Assembly (NCBI GenBank): GCA_017963105.1
Contig: JAGCTY010000031.1
Span: 1-64,000 of the forward strand
Length of the DNA stretch: 64,000 nucleotides
From: Lentisphaeria bacterium
Lineage (GTDB): Bacteria; Verrucomicrobiota; Lentisphaeria; Victivallales; UBA1829
Direction of reading: 5' to 3'
Shown piece after piece: positions 26,580 to 35,095 of this stretch; positions within the stretch are counted from its first letter, which is position 1, and each line of letters opens with the position of its first letter. A model generated the notes under the pieces. The model did not search any database. It saw only the letters and a program-made list of their open reading frames with translations, and had not been told where the DNA came from. A program made the position numbers and the translations under genes.

Positions 26580-26653
26580 GTTTCGTCGAAGCAGTTGTTG
26601 CAAAAAATGCAACAGCTCGATCGACGAGTTTCCCCGGAGGACATGAAGACAAA

Positions 26654-27334
26654 ATGAAGAACACGGACATCACGAAGCCTTTACGATTCTTGGAGGACCA
26701 TATTGCCGTCATCCTGGCGGTTTTCTGTCCCGCCTGGGTTGGCATCTTCCTCGTTCTGATGATTGGCCTGCCTCTGCTTCCGGAGAAGATCGCCAGAAAA
26801 GTGTCGCCGGAACCGCTGCACATTATGCTCGCGGTCCTGGGATCTCTGGTCATCTGTGTGCTCATCGCGATCCTGCGAATGGTCCGGGATGTCAAGGCTG
26901 GGAAACCGAAGCAAATTCTCATCTATCCGCTTCTTATTGCACTGGACATCTTTTTCATGCTTTACGTTCTTAATCTGTACGTAGCGCTCCAATTGAAACA
27001 GGACAACGCAAACACGTCGGGGAACTTGTCTCATATATCAAAACGACTGTTCATGTATGAGATGGAACACGGGAGCTATCCGCCTCAGCAGGATATGCGT
27101 TCCCTGCTGGAGACGCTGGGGATGAACGAAAGCGATTTCAGCAAAACCCGGTTCTATGATCTCTATTCCGCGGAATATCATGCTCCGGCCGTTGGTTCGT
27201 CTGATGAAACGATCATAACAATACGCACTAAATGGTTTATTCCTGAAAGCGATGCCCAGCTGCGGTTTTTGAGAAGAGACGGATCCGTTGGCATCGAACG
27301 CCTGAAAGACATCCGTGAAGGAGCGGCAAAATGA
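26654..27334 (+). CDS. Membrane protein with C-terminal pseudopilin-like segment, copy 1
   Basis: A 226-residue protein with three hydrophobic helices (about 14-36, 53-73, 85-105). A C-terminal periplasmic part contains G-S-Y-P-P-Q-Q-D-M-R-S-L-L-E-T-L-G, resembling the G-x-Y-P-x-x-x-x-G-L-x-x-L segment of type II secretion pseudopilins, then F-Y-D-L-Y-S-A-E-Y-H-A-P. The ATG at 26654 is chosen because the next paralogue starts with the same M-K-N. Its stop overlaps the next start (ATGA). Function unknown; it is the first of three tandem paralogues. Confidence 0.65.
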   Translation: MKNTDITKPLRFLEDHIAVILAVFCPAWVGIFLVLMIGLPLLPEKIARKVSPEPLHIMLAVLGSLVICVLIAILRMVRDVKAGKPKQILIYPLLIALDIFFMLYVLNLYVALQLKQDNANTSGNLSHISKRLFMYEMEHGSYPPQQDMRSLLETLGMNESDFSKTRFYDLYSAEYHAPAVGSSDETIITIRTKWFIPESDAQLRFLRRDGSVGIERLKDIREGAAK

Positions 27335-28086
27335 AGAACAATATCCTGACGAAAACGTTTTGTTTTCTGGAGGACCATATTGTCCTCATCCTGGGGCTTT
27401 TCTTCCCCGCCTGGTTCGGCATATTATACCTGTCAGCCTTCCTGCTGACGATGATCCTGCGGAAGCTTCCGAGAGAAACAGCCGACATGCTGACGCCTCA
27501 CCCGATGAATGTTCTGTTCGTGATCCTGGGATCTCTGGTCATCTGTGTGCTCATCGCGATATGCCGGATGATCCGGGATATCAGGGAGAGGAAACCGAAG
27601 CAAATCCTCGTCTGTCTGATTCTGATTGCAATGGACATTCTTATCCTGTTATACTTTTTCAACTGGTTCGGAGACGTTCAGTTGAAATCGGATAACGCCC
27701 TCACGACAGAGAACATGATACGTGTATCAATACGCCTGGAAGCGTACAAGGAGGAACACGGGACTTATCCGCCTCAGCAGGATATGAAGTCCCTGCTGGA
27801 AACGCTGGGGATTAAGAAAAGCGATCTCCGACCGACTTTTTTCTTTGACCTCTATTCCGCGGAATACCATGCCCCGGCCGGGGATTCGAACGATCCCGAG
27901 GACAGACTGATCACGATGCACGTCAAATGGCATTTGTCCGAAAGCTATGACGACCATCTGCTTTTCCTGAGAAGAGAAGGAACCGTCGGCACCGAGTACC
28001 TGAAAGACAAAACCCCGCCGCCCGTACCGAAGCACGAAAAGGAACGGTCCGCGGCAATACCGGAGCCGAACGATGAAAAACAATGA
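27331..28086 (+). CDS. Membrane protein with C-terminal pseudopilin-like segment, copy 2
   Basis: A 251-residue paralogue of the gene just upstream, with the same three-helix N-terminus and the motif G-T-Y-P-P-Q-Q-D-M-K-S-L-L-E-T-L-G. A ~36-base stretch around the second helix (near 27520-27560) is identical at DNA level to the first copy (near 26835-26875), pointing to recent duplication or gene conversion. The C-terminus has an extra charged, proline-rich tail (about 220-251). It overlaps its neighbours on both sides. Confidence 0.65.
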   Translation: MKNNILTKTFCFLEDHIVLILGLFFPAWFGILYLSAFLLTMILRKLPRETADMLTPHPMNVLFVILGSLVICVLIAICRMIRDIRERKPKQILVCLILIAMDILILLYFFNWFGDVQLKSDNALTTENMIRVSIRLEAYKEEHGTYPPQQDMKSLLETLGIKKSDLRPTFFFDLYSAEYHAPAGDSNDPEDRLITMHVKWHLSESYDDHLLFLRREGTVGTEYLKDKTPPPVPKHEKERSAAIPEPNDEKQ

Positions 28087-28567
28087 CCGCATTTCCTCCG
28101 GGGAGATCCTTGAGAAAAAAGAGAAAAAAGGATGCATGATCGTCGCGGTCGTCCTCGGCTGCATCCTTACCGCCATCGTCGCGGGAGCCGTGTGGATCGG
28201 CCTCGAACTCTGTTTGCATGCGGATGTCGTCGGCACATGGGCCAATATGGGGCAGGTGGATAAAGCTTTGTTCATGTATTCCATGAGCCACGGGTGTTAT
28301 CCGCCTCAGCAGGATATGGAATCCCTGCTGGAAACCCTGGGGCTGAAGGACAGCGACTTTCAGAAAGTGTGGTTGACCGACATCAAATCCGCGGAATACC
28401 ATGCCCCGCCAGGGGCGGTAAAGGTTCCCGATGTCAGTCAGGATCCGATCCTGACGATTCGCGTCAGACAGCATGTTTTCGGCGGAAATCAACTGTATAT
28501 CTTGCGAAGAGACGGCAGCGGAATCACGGTGAATGAAGCTAGCCTGACGCCCGCGGTCGGATGGTAG
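28073..28567 (+). CDS. Membrane protein with C-terminal pseudopilin-like segment, copy 3
   Basis: A 164-residue shortened member of the tandem family. It has one transmembrane helix (about 22-45) instead of three. The periplasmic motif is retained: G-C-Y-P-P-Q-Q-D-M-E-S-L-L-E-T-L-G, then I-K-S-A-E-Y-H-A-P. One N-terminal helix plus this motif makes it the most pilin-like of the three, although no prepilin peptidase site (G-F-T-L-x-E) is visible. It overlaps the upstream gene by 14 bases. Confidence 0.65.
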   Translation: MKNNDRISSGEILEKKEKKGCMIVAVVLGCILTAIVAGAVWIGLELCLHADVVGTWANMGQVDKALFMYSMSHGCYPPQQDMESLLETLGLKDSDFQKVWLTDIKSAEYHAPPGAVKVPDVSQDPILTIRVRQHVFGGNQLYILRRDGSGITVNEASLTPAVGW

Positions 28568-28610
28568 GTGCGCGTGATGCCCCTGAAATAAGCGTCCGTG
28601 AAGAAATCAC

Positions 28611-28674
28611 GTGCCGTCGCGAAGCAAGGCACTACCCGCCACACTATGTGTGTGCCGTTGCGAAGCAAGGCACT
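28611..28674. repeat. Two REP-like hairpin elements
   Basis: Two 23-base direct copies (28611-28633 and 28652-28674) differ at one base. Each is an imperfect palindrome, GTGCC..TTGC-GAA-GCAA..GGCAC with a bulged G. This is the structure of REP-type extragenic palindromes. Confidence 0.6.
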
Positions 28675-28682
28675 GCCGCAGT

Positions 28683-28705
28683 GGAGGCTCCGCCTCCCCA
28701 TTTTT
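28683..28705 (+). terminator. Terminator of the pseudopilin-like operon
   Basis: A GGAGGC / GCCTCC hairpin with a three-base loop is followed shortly by TTTTT. Confidence 0.7.
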
Positions 28706-28727
28706 CCGCATCTTTCGGCGGTTCGAC

Positions 28728-28756
28728 TTGATTTTTACCACAATTCATGCTATCTT
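28728..28756 (+). promoter_or_regulatory. Promoter of the 28809-29534 gene
   Basis: TTGATT (28728-28733) and TATCTT (28751-28756) have a 17-base spacer. The extended -10 reads TGC. Confidence 0.6.
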
Positions 28757-28808
28757 TATATAATATTTGTCGTTCCATCCCCCAACATCACAAAAGGAAA
28801 CACGATCA

Positions 28809-29534
28809 ATGAAATTCAAAATCGGCGACATCATCGCGGTCATCTACTTCGCAGCGTTCGTCTGCCTCGTCTTCTTCTTCCCGCTGGACTACGGCCCGCA
28901 CAGAACCGGTACGCTCTCCGGAGAAATCGGGCTCTACTGGAACGGCTTCACGACGGAAGGCATCAAGGCGTTCGGCCGCGTCGTCGGGCATTACCCCTAC
29001 ATCTCCGGCTTCCTGAAGGTCGCCCTGCTCGCCACGCTCGGCGAAATGATCAAGGTGCGCGGCAAGACCGGCAGCTGGAAGACCCCCGACCTGCTCCTGA
29101 AGTTCCTCGTCTGGGGCGTGTACGGCATGCTCTTCACCATCGCGTTCGCGCTCTTCGGCAAAGGCATCGCCGCCGTCATGGGCACCCCGGTCTGGCCGCT
29201 CACGTTCGAAAACGACACCGTCCAGAAGATCTGGCAGGGCTTCTCCACCTCCCTGTGGGCGAACCTCATCTTCTGCTTCCCGATGATGCTCAGCCACGAT
29301 TACTGGAACACCTGCATCACGAAGAAGCGCTTCCTCGGCGGCGCGGAGTTCCTCGAAGGCATCGACAAACACCTCTGGGGCTCCTACCTGCTGAAGACCA
29401 TCGTCGTCTTCTGGATCCCGGCGCACACGATCACGTTCTCGCTCCCGGCGAACTACCAGGTCCTCATGAGCGCGTTCCTCAGCCTCGCCCTCGGATTCAT
29501 CCTCACCATCAAGCCCAAAAAGAAAGCCGAGTGA
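28809..29534 (+). CDS. Mpv17/PMP22-like integral membrane protein
   Basis: A 241-residue protein with about five hydrophobic helices. The C-terminal segment F-W-I-P-A-H-T-I-T-F-S-L-P-A-N-Y-Q-V-L follows the W-P-x-x-Q-x-x-N-F-x-x-V-P-x-x-Y-R-V pattern that marks the Mpv17/PMP22 family of eukaryotic organelle membrane proteins. Overall length and helix count also fit. The assignment rests on this motif and needs a profile search. Codons are strongly C-ending, suggesting good expression. A small lipoprotein gene follows on the same strand. Confidence 0.5.
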   Translation: MKFKIGDIIAVIYFAAFVCLVFFFPLDYGPHRTGTLSGEIGLYWNGFTTEGIKAFGRVVGHYPYISGFLKVALLATLGEMIKVRGKTGSWKTPDLLLKFLVWGVYGMLFTIAFALFGKGIAAVMGTPVWPLTFENDTVQKIWQGFSTSLWANLIFCFPMMLSHDYWNTCITKKRFLGGAEFLEGIDKHLWGSYLLKTIVVFWIPAHTITFSLPANYQVLMSAFLSLALGFILTIKPKKKAE

Positions 29535-29596
29535 CCGCGTTTTTCCGATCCGGCTTTCCACATCATAATCAACAATCAAACGAAAGGCAAACCATC

Positions 29597-29812
29597 ATGA
29601 AGAAACTGCTCTTCACGCTCACGATCGCCGCGGCCGCGTTCTGCGCCATGACCTTCACCTCCTGCGAGAAGAAGGAAACCGCCGGCCAGAAGCTCGACAA
29701 CGCGATCGACAGCACCAACAAGGCCGCCAGCAACTTCACCAAGAAGGCTGAAGAGGCCGCCCAGGATACCAACGACGCCGTCAGCAAGGCCATCAAAGAC
29801 ATCCAGAAGTAA
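29597..29812 (+). CDS. Small entericidin/Lpp-like lipoprotein
   Basis: A 71-residue lipoprotein. The signal peptide ends in the lipobox T-S-C at residues 21-23 (Cys23). The mature ~49 residues form a single amphipathic helix rich in Lys, Asp, Ala and Asn, with heptad-like spacing. Size and helix resemble small outer-membrane lipoproteins such as Lpp or YtxH/CsbD-like helical proteins, but the family is not identified. The RBS GAAAGG precedes the ATG. Confidence 0.75.
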   Translation: MKKLLFTLTIAAAAFCAMTFTSCEKKETAGQKLDNAIDSTNKAASNFTKKAEEAAQDTNDAVSKAIKDIQK

Positions 29813-29969
29813 GGGACTGTTCTCAGCTTCTTTCCGAACCCCGTGTGCCGGTCTGATCCCGCGCAAACGGCGTTCGATGCCCCGGTTCCCGCCATGCGCG
29901 GAGCCGGGGATTATTACGGACGGCAGCCTCCCCGAACAAATATCGGACCGGACAATAAGGACCCCTGCT

Positions 29970-31943
29970 ATGAACAAAATGTTCTGTTTGCTCGCTGTCG
30001 CCGCGATTGCGCTCTGTTCCATAGCGCTCACGGTCTCCTGCAGGGGCGAAGAGGATCAGCCCTGCCTTCCTCCCGTCGAAGAGAACCCGTTTTACAGTCT
30101 TTTCGAGGGAGGAAACGAGCCGGACACCGTATCTTTCGAAGGCACTGTTCGCGCAGCCTCACTCATTCCTGACCCCGAAAAGAATGATTATCCCAACTGC
30201 CTCTATGCGCTTTTTGTTGAGCTGGACTCTGTGCTGTCCTCAACACCGCTGAGCAAACGTGTTGCGTATGAAGTGATCGTCAATGTCCCGGTCATGAAGG
30301 ACAAAACGATCCTCGAACAGAACATCTTTCTGCCGGGCGACAGGATTTCCTGCATCTGCGCGGATTATGATGCGATGCCGCAGGCAATCCGGGAGATCCA
30401 GCTTTCCGACGACATCCAGTCGTTCGAACACCAGCAGTATTATGCGCTGAGCATCTGCAAAGTGCAGGATTTCCGGACAACCGGGAACAGGGATTTCGCG
30501 AAACGGGAGATCACGGTTCTGCCGGTTCAGTCCTGGCCAAAAGATGAAAACGCCGCAAGGATGAGGCGGGACCGTATTCAAAAGGAAATCGCCCGCATCG
30601 AAGAAGAACTGAAAATGCATGGCGGCACCTTCTCCGCCTGGAAAGAAGAATACAAGACGATCGCCGCGAAATACAAAGATCTTCGCGACAAAAAATACAG
30701 GGGTTGGATCGGCGATTCATATTTTGCCGCCGACGGAGAGGAAACGACCTACAACACCAGGGAATACATCGACGGGATACTCCCCTATAAAAAGTATCTC
30801 GAAGAAAACAATATCGACCTCATTCTGGTCCGCATCCCGTCCAAGGGAGATTTCGCCGCGCGCGTCCTGGCGTCGGACGATTTTCAGGAGAATCCGGAAT
30901 GGGTCGAGCACTATTTCGAATGTCTGAAAAACGACATTGAGGTCATCGACCCGATGCCGGAGATGTGGAAACACAGGTTCGATTTCCCCCTGTTCTATTT
31001 CTACACCCTCGAAGCGGAACAGCATCCGTTTGAGGGTCAGGCAGTTATTACGGCTCAAATTCTTTCCGGGGTCCTGAAGCGCTATCGCTATTCCCGAACG
31101 GATCAGCCGATCACTCTTGAGGACGCGGATTTCAAAGCCGATGACGACGATTCCCGGTTCTTCTGGCCGAAAGGCAATAATAAGTTCGATCCCGCAAAAA
31201 CCATTGGCTTCAAGCAGACGAATCAGAATGGCCGGCCGATCGGAAATCTTGCGGTCAATACAGGATCTCCATTCCTTTTCCTTTCAAATTCCTTCTTCTG
31301 GTACCCTCAGCGCGAGCTGGGAGCGTCCGTTCCGGGTTACACCGCGTTTTTCCTCCAGCATGTTCCCGATTGGCTTTATCAGGACGGCATCAACAATCAG
31401 ATGATACGGAATCTGGTCTGTTCGCCGGAGATCCTGCAGAAACGGAAGGCGGTCATCATGGTCAAGATGCCTGCCATGTGCAGGGAGGGTTTTCCCGATC
31501 TTCCGAGGTACCTTTCCGAACATGTGGAGGTCATCACCATGGAGAAGTCTCTGGGGTTCCTGGACTCCGGGATCAAGATTCACGACAACGGATCTTTCAC
31601 CTTCAAAAAGGAAAAGGACGGGCTGGTCCATTTTACGCGGAACATGCTCAAATTCCGTGCGGAGAACCAGTTCGGGATCGAGCTGGCGATCCCGCCGTGC
31701 GAGGGGAAAACGACCTGCATGCTGAGAATGAATTTCAAAAAGAACTCTTCTATCTCTCTGAACGTGCTGGACGGCGCCGACGGATCCGTCATTGATTCCA
31801 CACGCCTGCCGTCCGGAAAAAATGCCCGTTTCGACTTCTTTATCCCCGTAACGGAATCCGAACGTACGATCAGGATTCAGTTTATCCCGTCGAATCCGAA
31901 AAGGGATTTTTTCGTCAGGAACCTCGAACTCTGGTATTTCTGA
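29970..31943 (+). CDS. Lipoprotein, AlgJ/AlgX (SGNH)-like, tentative
   Basis: A 657-residue lipoprotein: the signal peptide ends in V-S-C (Cys24). The mid-region resembles SGNH-type polysaccharide O-acetyltransferases of the AlgJ/AlgX group. It has L-I-L-V-R-I-P-S-K-G-D, then L-E-A-E-Q-H-P-F-E-G-Q in place of the D-x-H-W motif, and F-L-F-L-S-N-S-F-F-W in place of G-D-S-F. The Ser and His could be catalytic, but the acidic partner is not clear. The C-terminal ~130 residues look like a beta-sandwich carbohydrate-binding domain. No alginate or O-antigen genes are nearby, so substrate and activity are uncertain. An in-frame upstream extension is rejected because it lacks the signal peptide. Confidence 0.55.
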   Translation: MNKMFCLLAVAAIALCSIALTVSCRGEEDQPCLPPVEENPFYSLFEGGNEPDTVSFEGTVRAASLIPDPEKNDYPNCLYALFVELDSVLSSTPLSKRVAYEVIVNVPVMKDKTILEQNIFLPGDRISCICADYDAMPQAIREIQLSDDIQSFEHQQYYALSICKVQDFRTTGNRDFAKREITVLPVQSWPKDENAARMRRDRIQKEIARIEEELKMHGGTFSAWKEEYKTIAAKYKDLRDKKYRGWIGDSYFAADGEETTYNTREYIDGILPYKKYLEENNIDLILVRIPSKGDFAARVLASDDFQENPEWVEHYFECLKNDIEVIDPMPEMWKHRFDFPLFYFYTLEAEQHPFEGQAVITAQILSGVLKRYRYSRTDQPITLEDADFKADDDDSRFFWPKGNNKFDPAKTIGFKQTNQNGRPIGNLAVNTGSPFLFLSNSFFWYPQRELGASVPGYTAFFLQHVPDWLYQDGINNQMIRNLVCSPEILQKRKAVIMVKMPAMCREGFPDLPRYLSEHVEVITMEKSLGFLDSGIKIHDNGSFTFKKEKDGLVHFTRNMLKFRAENQFGIELAIPPCEGKTTCMLRMNFKKNSSISLNVLDGADGSVIDSTRLPSGKNARFDFFIPVTESERTIRIQFIPSNPKRDFFVRNLELWYF

Positions 31944-31975
31944 GTTCGTCTCGCAAGCAGGCAGCGGTCCAAGAG

Positions 31976-32004
31976 CAGGTCGTGCTCGACCATACTACGA
32001 CCTG
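31976..32004. other. Inverted repeat between convergent genes
   Basis: Perfect 8-base arms, CAGGTCGT and ACGACCTG, enclose 13 bases. There is no T-run, so it is at most a weak terminator or transcript-end structure. Confidence 0.4.
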
Positions 32005-32082
32005 TCCACGGAAAAGACCGGCCCGCCACGGCAACTCCGGCTCCGCTCCCGCGAAGTCCGGCGGACGGACGGAATCCGCCCG

Positions 32083-33837
32083 TCACTCCTCCTCGTTTTT
32101 CGCCTTGCGGGTCATGAGCTCGTGGACGACTTCGCGCGCGTCGCGTCCGTCGTGGAGCGCGGCGTAGATGCCGTGGATCAGCGGCGTGTCGACGTTCCAG
32201 CGTTCGGAGAGCGCATAGGCGGCCTCGCAGGTCTTCACGCCTTCGGCAACGACCATGTTCATGGACTTGATGATCTCGTCGAGCTTGCGGCCCTTGCCCA
32301 GCTCCTCGCCGACGAACCGGTTGCGGCTGTGCTTGCTGGTGCAGGTCACGATCAGGTCGCCCACGCCGCTCAGCCCGCTGAACGTCTCCTTCTTGCCGCC
32401 GAGGACCTTGCCCAGGCGGGACATCTCGGCGATGGCGCGCGTCATCATCGCGGCCTTCGAGTTGTCGCCCATGCCGCAGCCGTCCACGATGCCCGCCGCG
32501 ATCGCGTAGATGTTCTTCAGCGCGCCGCCCAGCTCCACGCCGACCACGTCGAACGACGTGTACACGCGGAAATACTCGTTCATGAACAGGCGCTGCACGT
32601 ATTCCGCGATGTCGCGGTCCTCGCACGCGGTCACGACCAGGGTCGGGATCCGGCGCGCGACTTCCTCCGCGTGGCTCGGCCCGGAGAGCGCCACGTAATG
32701 CGTCGGACCGAGTTCCTGCCGGCAGAGCTCGCTCATGGTCAGCAGCGAATTCACCTCGATGCCCTTCACGATGTCCACGACGATCTGTGTGTCGGGGTTC
32801 AGGTACGGCTTGAACTTCTGGAGCACGCCGCGGAGATACTGCGACGGCGTCGCGAGCACGACCAGCCGCGCGTCCTTCACCGCGGATTCCATGTCGGATG
32901 TGTATTCCAGGTCCGCCGGGATCGGCACGCCCGGCAGGAATTTCTTATTCTCATGCTCGCGGTTCACGGCGTCGATGTTCTCCTGGAACGCGCCCCACAC
33001 TTTCACCTTGTGGCCGTTGGCGTGGAGCGTGAGCGCGAGCGCGGTACCCCAGGCGCCGTCGCCCAGCACGGCGGCGCGGATGGAGGAATCGTCCCGGAGC
33101 GAGGAGAGCGGCATCGGAGCCGCCTTCTTCTTGCGCTCGAACTTATTTTCCGTCCCCGCGCGCAGCCGTTTAATATTCGACGCGTGCTTGGTCACGGCGA
33201 GCGCGGCGAGCAGGAAGAACAGGATGATCTCCGGCACGGTCGCGTTCGAGAGACCCGCGGCGCGGTAGACCACGCAGAAGACCGCAATCGACACGGCCGC
33301 CGCGATGCTCGCCAGCGACACGTAGCGCGAGGCGAAGAACACGATCACCCACACGGCCCCGGCGGAGAGCAGCGACAGCGGGTTCAGCGCCAGGATCGCG
33401 CCCGCGGCCGTCGAGACGCCCTTCCCGCCCTTGAAATTCAGGTACACCGGCCAGATGTGCCCGCAGACCGCCGCGAACGCCGCCACGCAGGCCAGCAGCC
33501 CGCCCGGGTCCGGCAGGCACGGTTCCATCTTCAGCCATTCGGGCAGGTGCTCCACCACGAACTGCGAGGATTCGCGCGTGGAGAGCATGGATGCGGCGAT
33601 CACGGGGACTGCGCCTTTCAGGAAGTCGAGGAAGAAGCAGAGGCGTCCCCAGCCTTTGCCGAGCACGCGCGTCACGTTCGTGGCGCCGATGTTGCCGCTG
33701 CCGTGCTTGCGGATGTCGATGCCCTTGATCAGCTTGCCGAGGAGGAAGCCGAACGGGACGGCTCCGACAAGGTAGGATCCGAGCGCGATCACGGTGATGG
33801 AGACGCCGATGCCGACGGGAGTATTGGGAATCGTCAT
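32083..33837 (-). CDS. PlsY-GpsA fusion: glycerol-3-phosphate acyltransferase / glycerol-3-phosphate dehydrogenase
   Basis: A 584-residue fusion of two consecutive phospholipid-synthesis enzymes. Residues 1-235 are the membrane acyltransferase PlsY: motif 1 S-G-N-I-G-A-T-N (47-54), motif 2 around F-K-G-G-K-G-V-S-T (135-143), and motif 3 with K-H-x-S-N-I-K-R-L (217-225). Residues ~253-584 are the NAD(P)-dependent dehydrogenase GpsA: G-D-G-A-W-G-T-A-L (259-267), D-I-V-K-G-I-E, S-G-P-S-H-A-E-E-V-A, and catalytic Lys in L-K-N-I-Y-A-I. The linker (234-252) is basic and short, with no stop codon. An internal Met at 242 could also start a free GpsA. GpsA makes glycerol-3-phosphate, the PlsY acceptor. 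Confidence 0.95.
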   Translation of the reverse strand: MTIPNTPVGIGVSITVIALGSYLVGAVPFGFLLGKLIKGIDIRKHGSGNIGATNVTRVLGKGWGRLCFFLDFLKGAVPVIAASMLSTRESSQFVVEHLPEWLKMEPCLPDPGGLLACVAAFAAVCGHIWPVYLNFKGGKGVSTAAGAILALNPLSLLSAGAVWVIVFFASRYVSLASIAAAVSIAVFCVVYRAAGLSNATVPEIILFFLLAALAVTKHASNIKRLRAGTENKFERKKKAAPMPLSSLRDDSSIRAAVLGDGAWGTALALTLHANGHKVKVWGAFQENIDAVNREHENKKFLPGVPIPADLEYTSDMESAVKDARLVVLATPSQYLRGVLQKFKPYLNPDTQIVVDIVKGIEVNSLLTMSELCRQELGPTHYVALSGPSHAEEVARRIPTLVVTACEDRDIAEYVQRLFMNEYFRVYTSFDVVGVELGGALKNIYAIAAGIVDGCGMGDNSKAAMMTRAIAEMSRLGKVLGGKKETFSGLSGVGDLIVTCTSKHSRNRFVGEELGKGRKLDEIIKSMNMVVAEGVKTCEAAYALSERWNVDTPLIHGIYAALHDGRDAREVVHELMTRKAKNEEE

Positions 33838-33846
33838 ATGATCTCT

Positions 33847-33875
33847 TTGCTTTTTTACGCGGGATGTGATATATT
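33847..33875 (+). promoter_or_regulatory. Promoter of the M24 peptidase gene
   Basis: TTGCTT (33847-33852) and TATATT (33870-33875) are 17 bases apart, with extended -10 TGA. The start codon is at 33938. Confidence 0.65.
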
Positions 33876-33889
33876 AAAGGATAACATTC

Positions 33890-33918
33890 AATTTAACTTC
33901 ATTTGCATCCTTTTTCAA
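33890..33918 (-). promoter_or_regulatory. Possible promoter of plsY-gpsA
   Basis: On the minus strand, TTGAAA (33913-33918) and TAAATT (33890-33895) are 17 bases apart. It lies within the transcribed leader of the divergent peptidase gene. Confidence 0.4.
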
Positions 33919-33937
33919 GCGAGGAGGTCTTTTTTCT

Positions 33938-35068
33938 ATGGAAAAAATCACGCAGGCACGCCTGATCGCCGCCACCACCGCCGAATCCGCGGACCTCGTC
34001 TACGGCTCCGGGTTCTTCGCCCCCGACGAGTTCATCTACGCCGAAATCAACGGCAAACGCTATGTTTTCGTATCCGTGCTGGAGATCGCGCGAGCCCGCC
34101 GCGAAGTGCGCCCCGGCATCGAGGTGGTCGACTTCGCCGACGTCCTGAAGCAGGCTCCGCAGGACTGCAAGCGCTGCCTCGTGGCCGCCATCAGCAAGGT
34201 CTACGGCGTGACCCGCTGGCAGGTGCCCGAACGCTTCCCGCTCATCTTCGCGACAAAGCTCCGCGCCGCCGGAATCGAGGTCGAAATGGCCGACGGACCG
34301 TTCTTCCCCGAACGCGCCGTGAAGCGCCCGGACGAGATCGAAAAGCTCCGCGCCGCCGAGGCCGCCACGCAGGAAGCCCAGCTCCAGGTGCGCGATTTCA
34401 TCGCCGAATCCACGGTCAATTCGCAGGGCTTCCTCGAATGGCACGGCAAGGTCCTGACCTGCGACTTCATCCGCGCCGAGGTCGAGGCCGAGTTCAAGCG
34501 CAAATCCTACTCCGCCGTCGGCACCATCATCTCCTGCGGCCCCGACTCCGCCCTGCCCCACTGCATCGGCAGCGGCCCCATCAAGGCCGGCGCGCCCGTC
34601 GTCTCCGACATCTTCCCGCGCAGCGACATCAACGGCTACTGGGGCGACATGACCCGCACGTTCGTGAAGGGCAAGGCCAGCAAGCGCCTCTTCGAGATGT
34701 ACAAGGCAGTCCGCTACGTGAACGAAGCCGTCGAGGCGCAGCTGAAACCCGGCGTCCCGTGCAGCCTCATGCAGGATTTCTGCATCAAGTCGCTCGCCGA
34801 GGCCGGATTCAAGACCGGCGTCGACGACGAGGGCTACCCCTGCGGATACTTCCACGGGCTCGGACACAGCGTCGGGCTGGAAATCCACGAACAGCCCAGG
34901 TTTTCCGCGCGTAATTTCGAGCTGCTCCAGCCCGGAAACGTCATCACGGTCGAACCCGGCCTGTACTACCACGACATCGGCGGCGTCCGCATCGAGGACC
35001 TCGTGCTCATCACCGAAACCGGCATCGAAAACTTCTGCTCCATGCCGAAGGACATCGAAGTCCCGTAA
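33938..35068 (+). CDS. M24-family metallopeptidase (Xaa-Pro aminopeptidase type)
   Basis: A 376-residue cytoplasmic peptidase. The N-terminal ~125 residues form a creatinase-like domain. The pita-bread domain carries the five metal ligands: Asp224 (S-D-I-F-P-R), Asp237 (W-G-D-M-T-R-T), His310 (G-L-G-H-S-V-G), Glu339 (T-V-E-P-G) and Glu353 (R-I-E-D-L). The spacing between the two Asp ligands is slightly longer than usual (D-I-F-P-R variant). It probably removes an N-terminal residue before proline. GAGGAGG lies just before the ATG. Confidence 0.9.
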   Translation: MEKITQARLIAATTAESADLVYGSGFFAPDEFIYAEINGKRYVFVSVLEIARARREVRPGIEVVDFADVLKQAPQDCKRCLVAAISKVYGVTRWQVPERFPLIFATKLRAAGIEVEMADGPFFPERAVKRPDEIEKLRAAEAATQEAQLQVRDFIAESTVNSQGFLEWHGKVLTCDFIRAEVEAEFKRKSYSAVGTIISCGPDSALPHCIGSGPIKAGAPVVSDIFPRSDINGYWGDMTRTFVKGKASKRLFEMYKAVRYVNEAVEAQLKPGVPCSLMQDFCIKSLAEAGFKTGVDDEGYPCGYFHGLGHSVGLEIHEQPRFSARNFELLQPGNVITVEPGLYYHDIGGVRIEDLVLITETGIENFCSMPKDIEVP

Positions 35069-35095
35069 AAAACGCGCCGGAGACCGCGCCCGCGA

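Noticed and set aside
27870-27905. tRNA T-loop-like sequence (GGGGATTCGAACGATCCC)
   Set aside because: It lies in coding sequence and no cloverleaf can be built around it.
32122-34914. 930-codon plus-strand open frame
   Set aside because: It runs antisense to plsY-gpsA and then out of frame through the M24 gene; both real genes have complete motifs.
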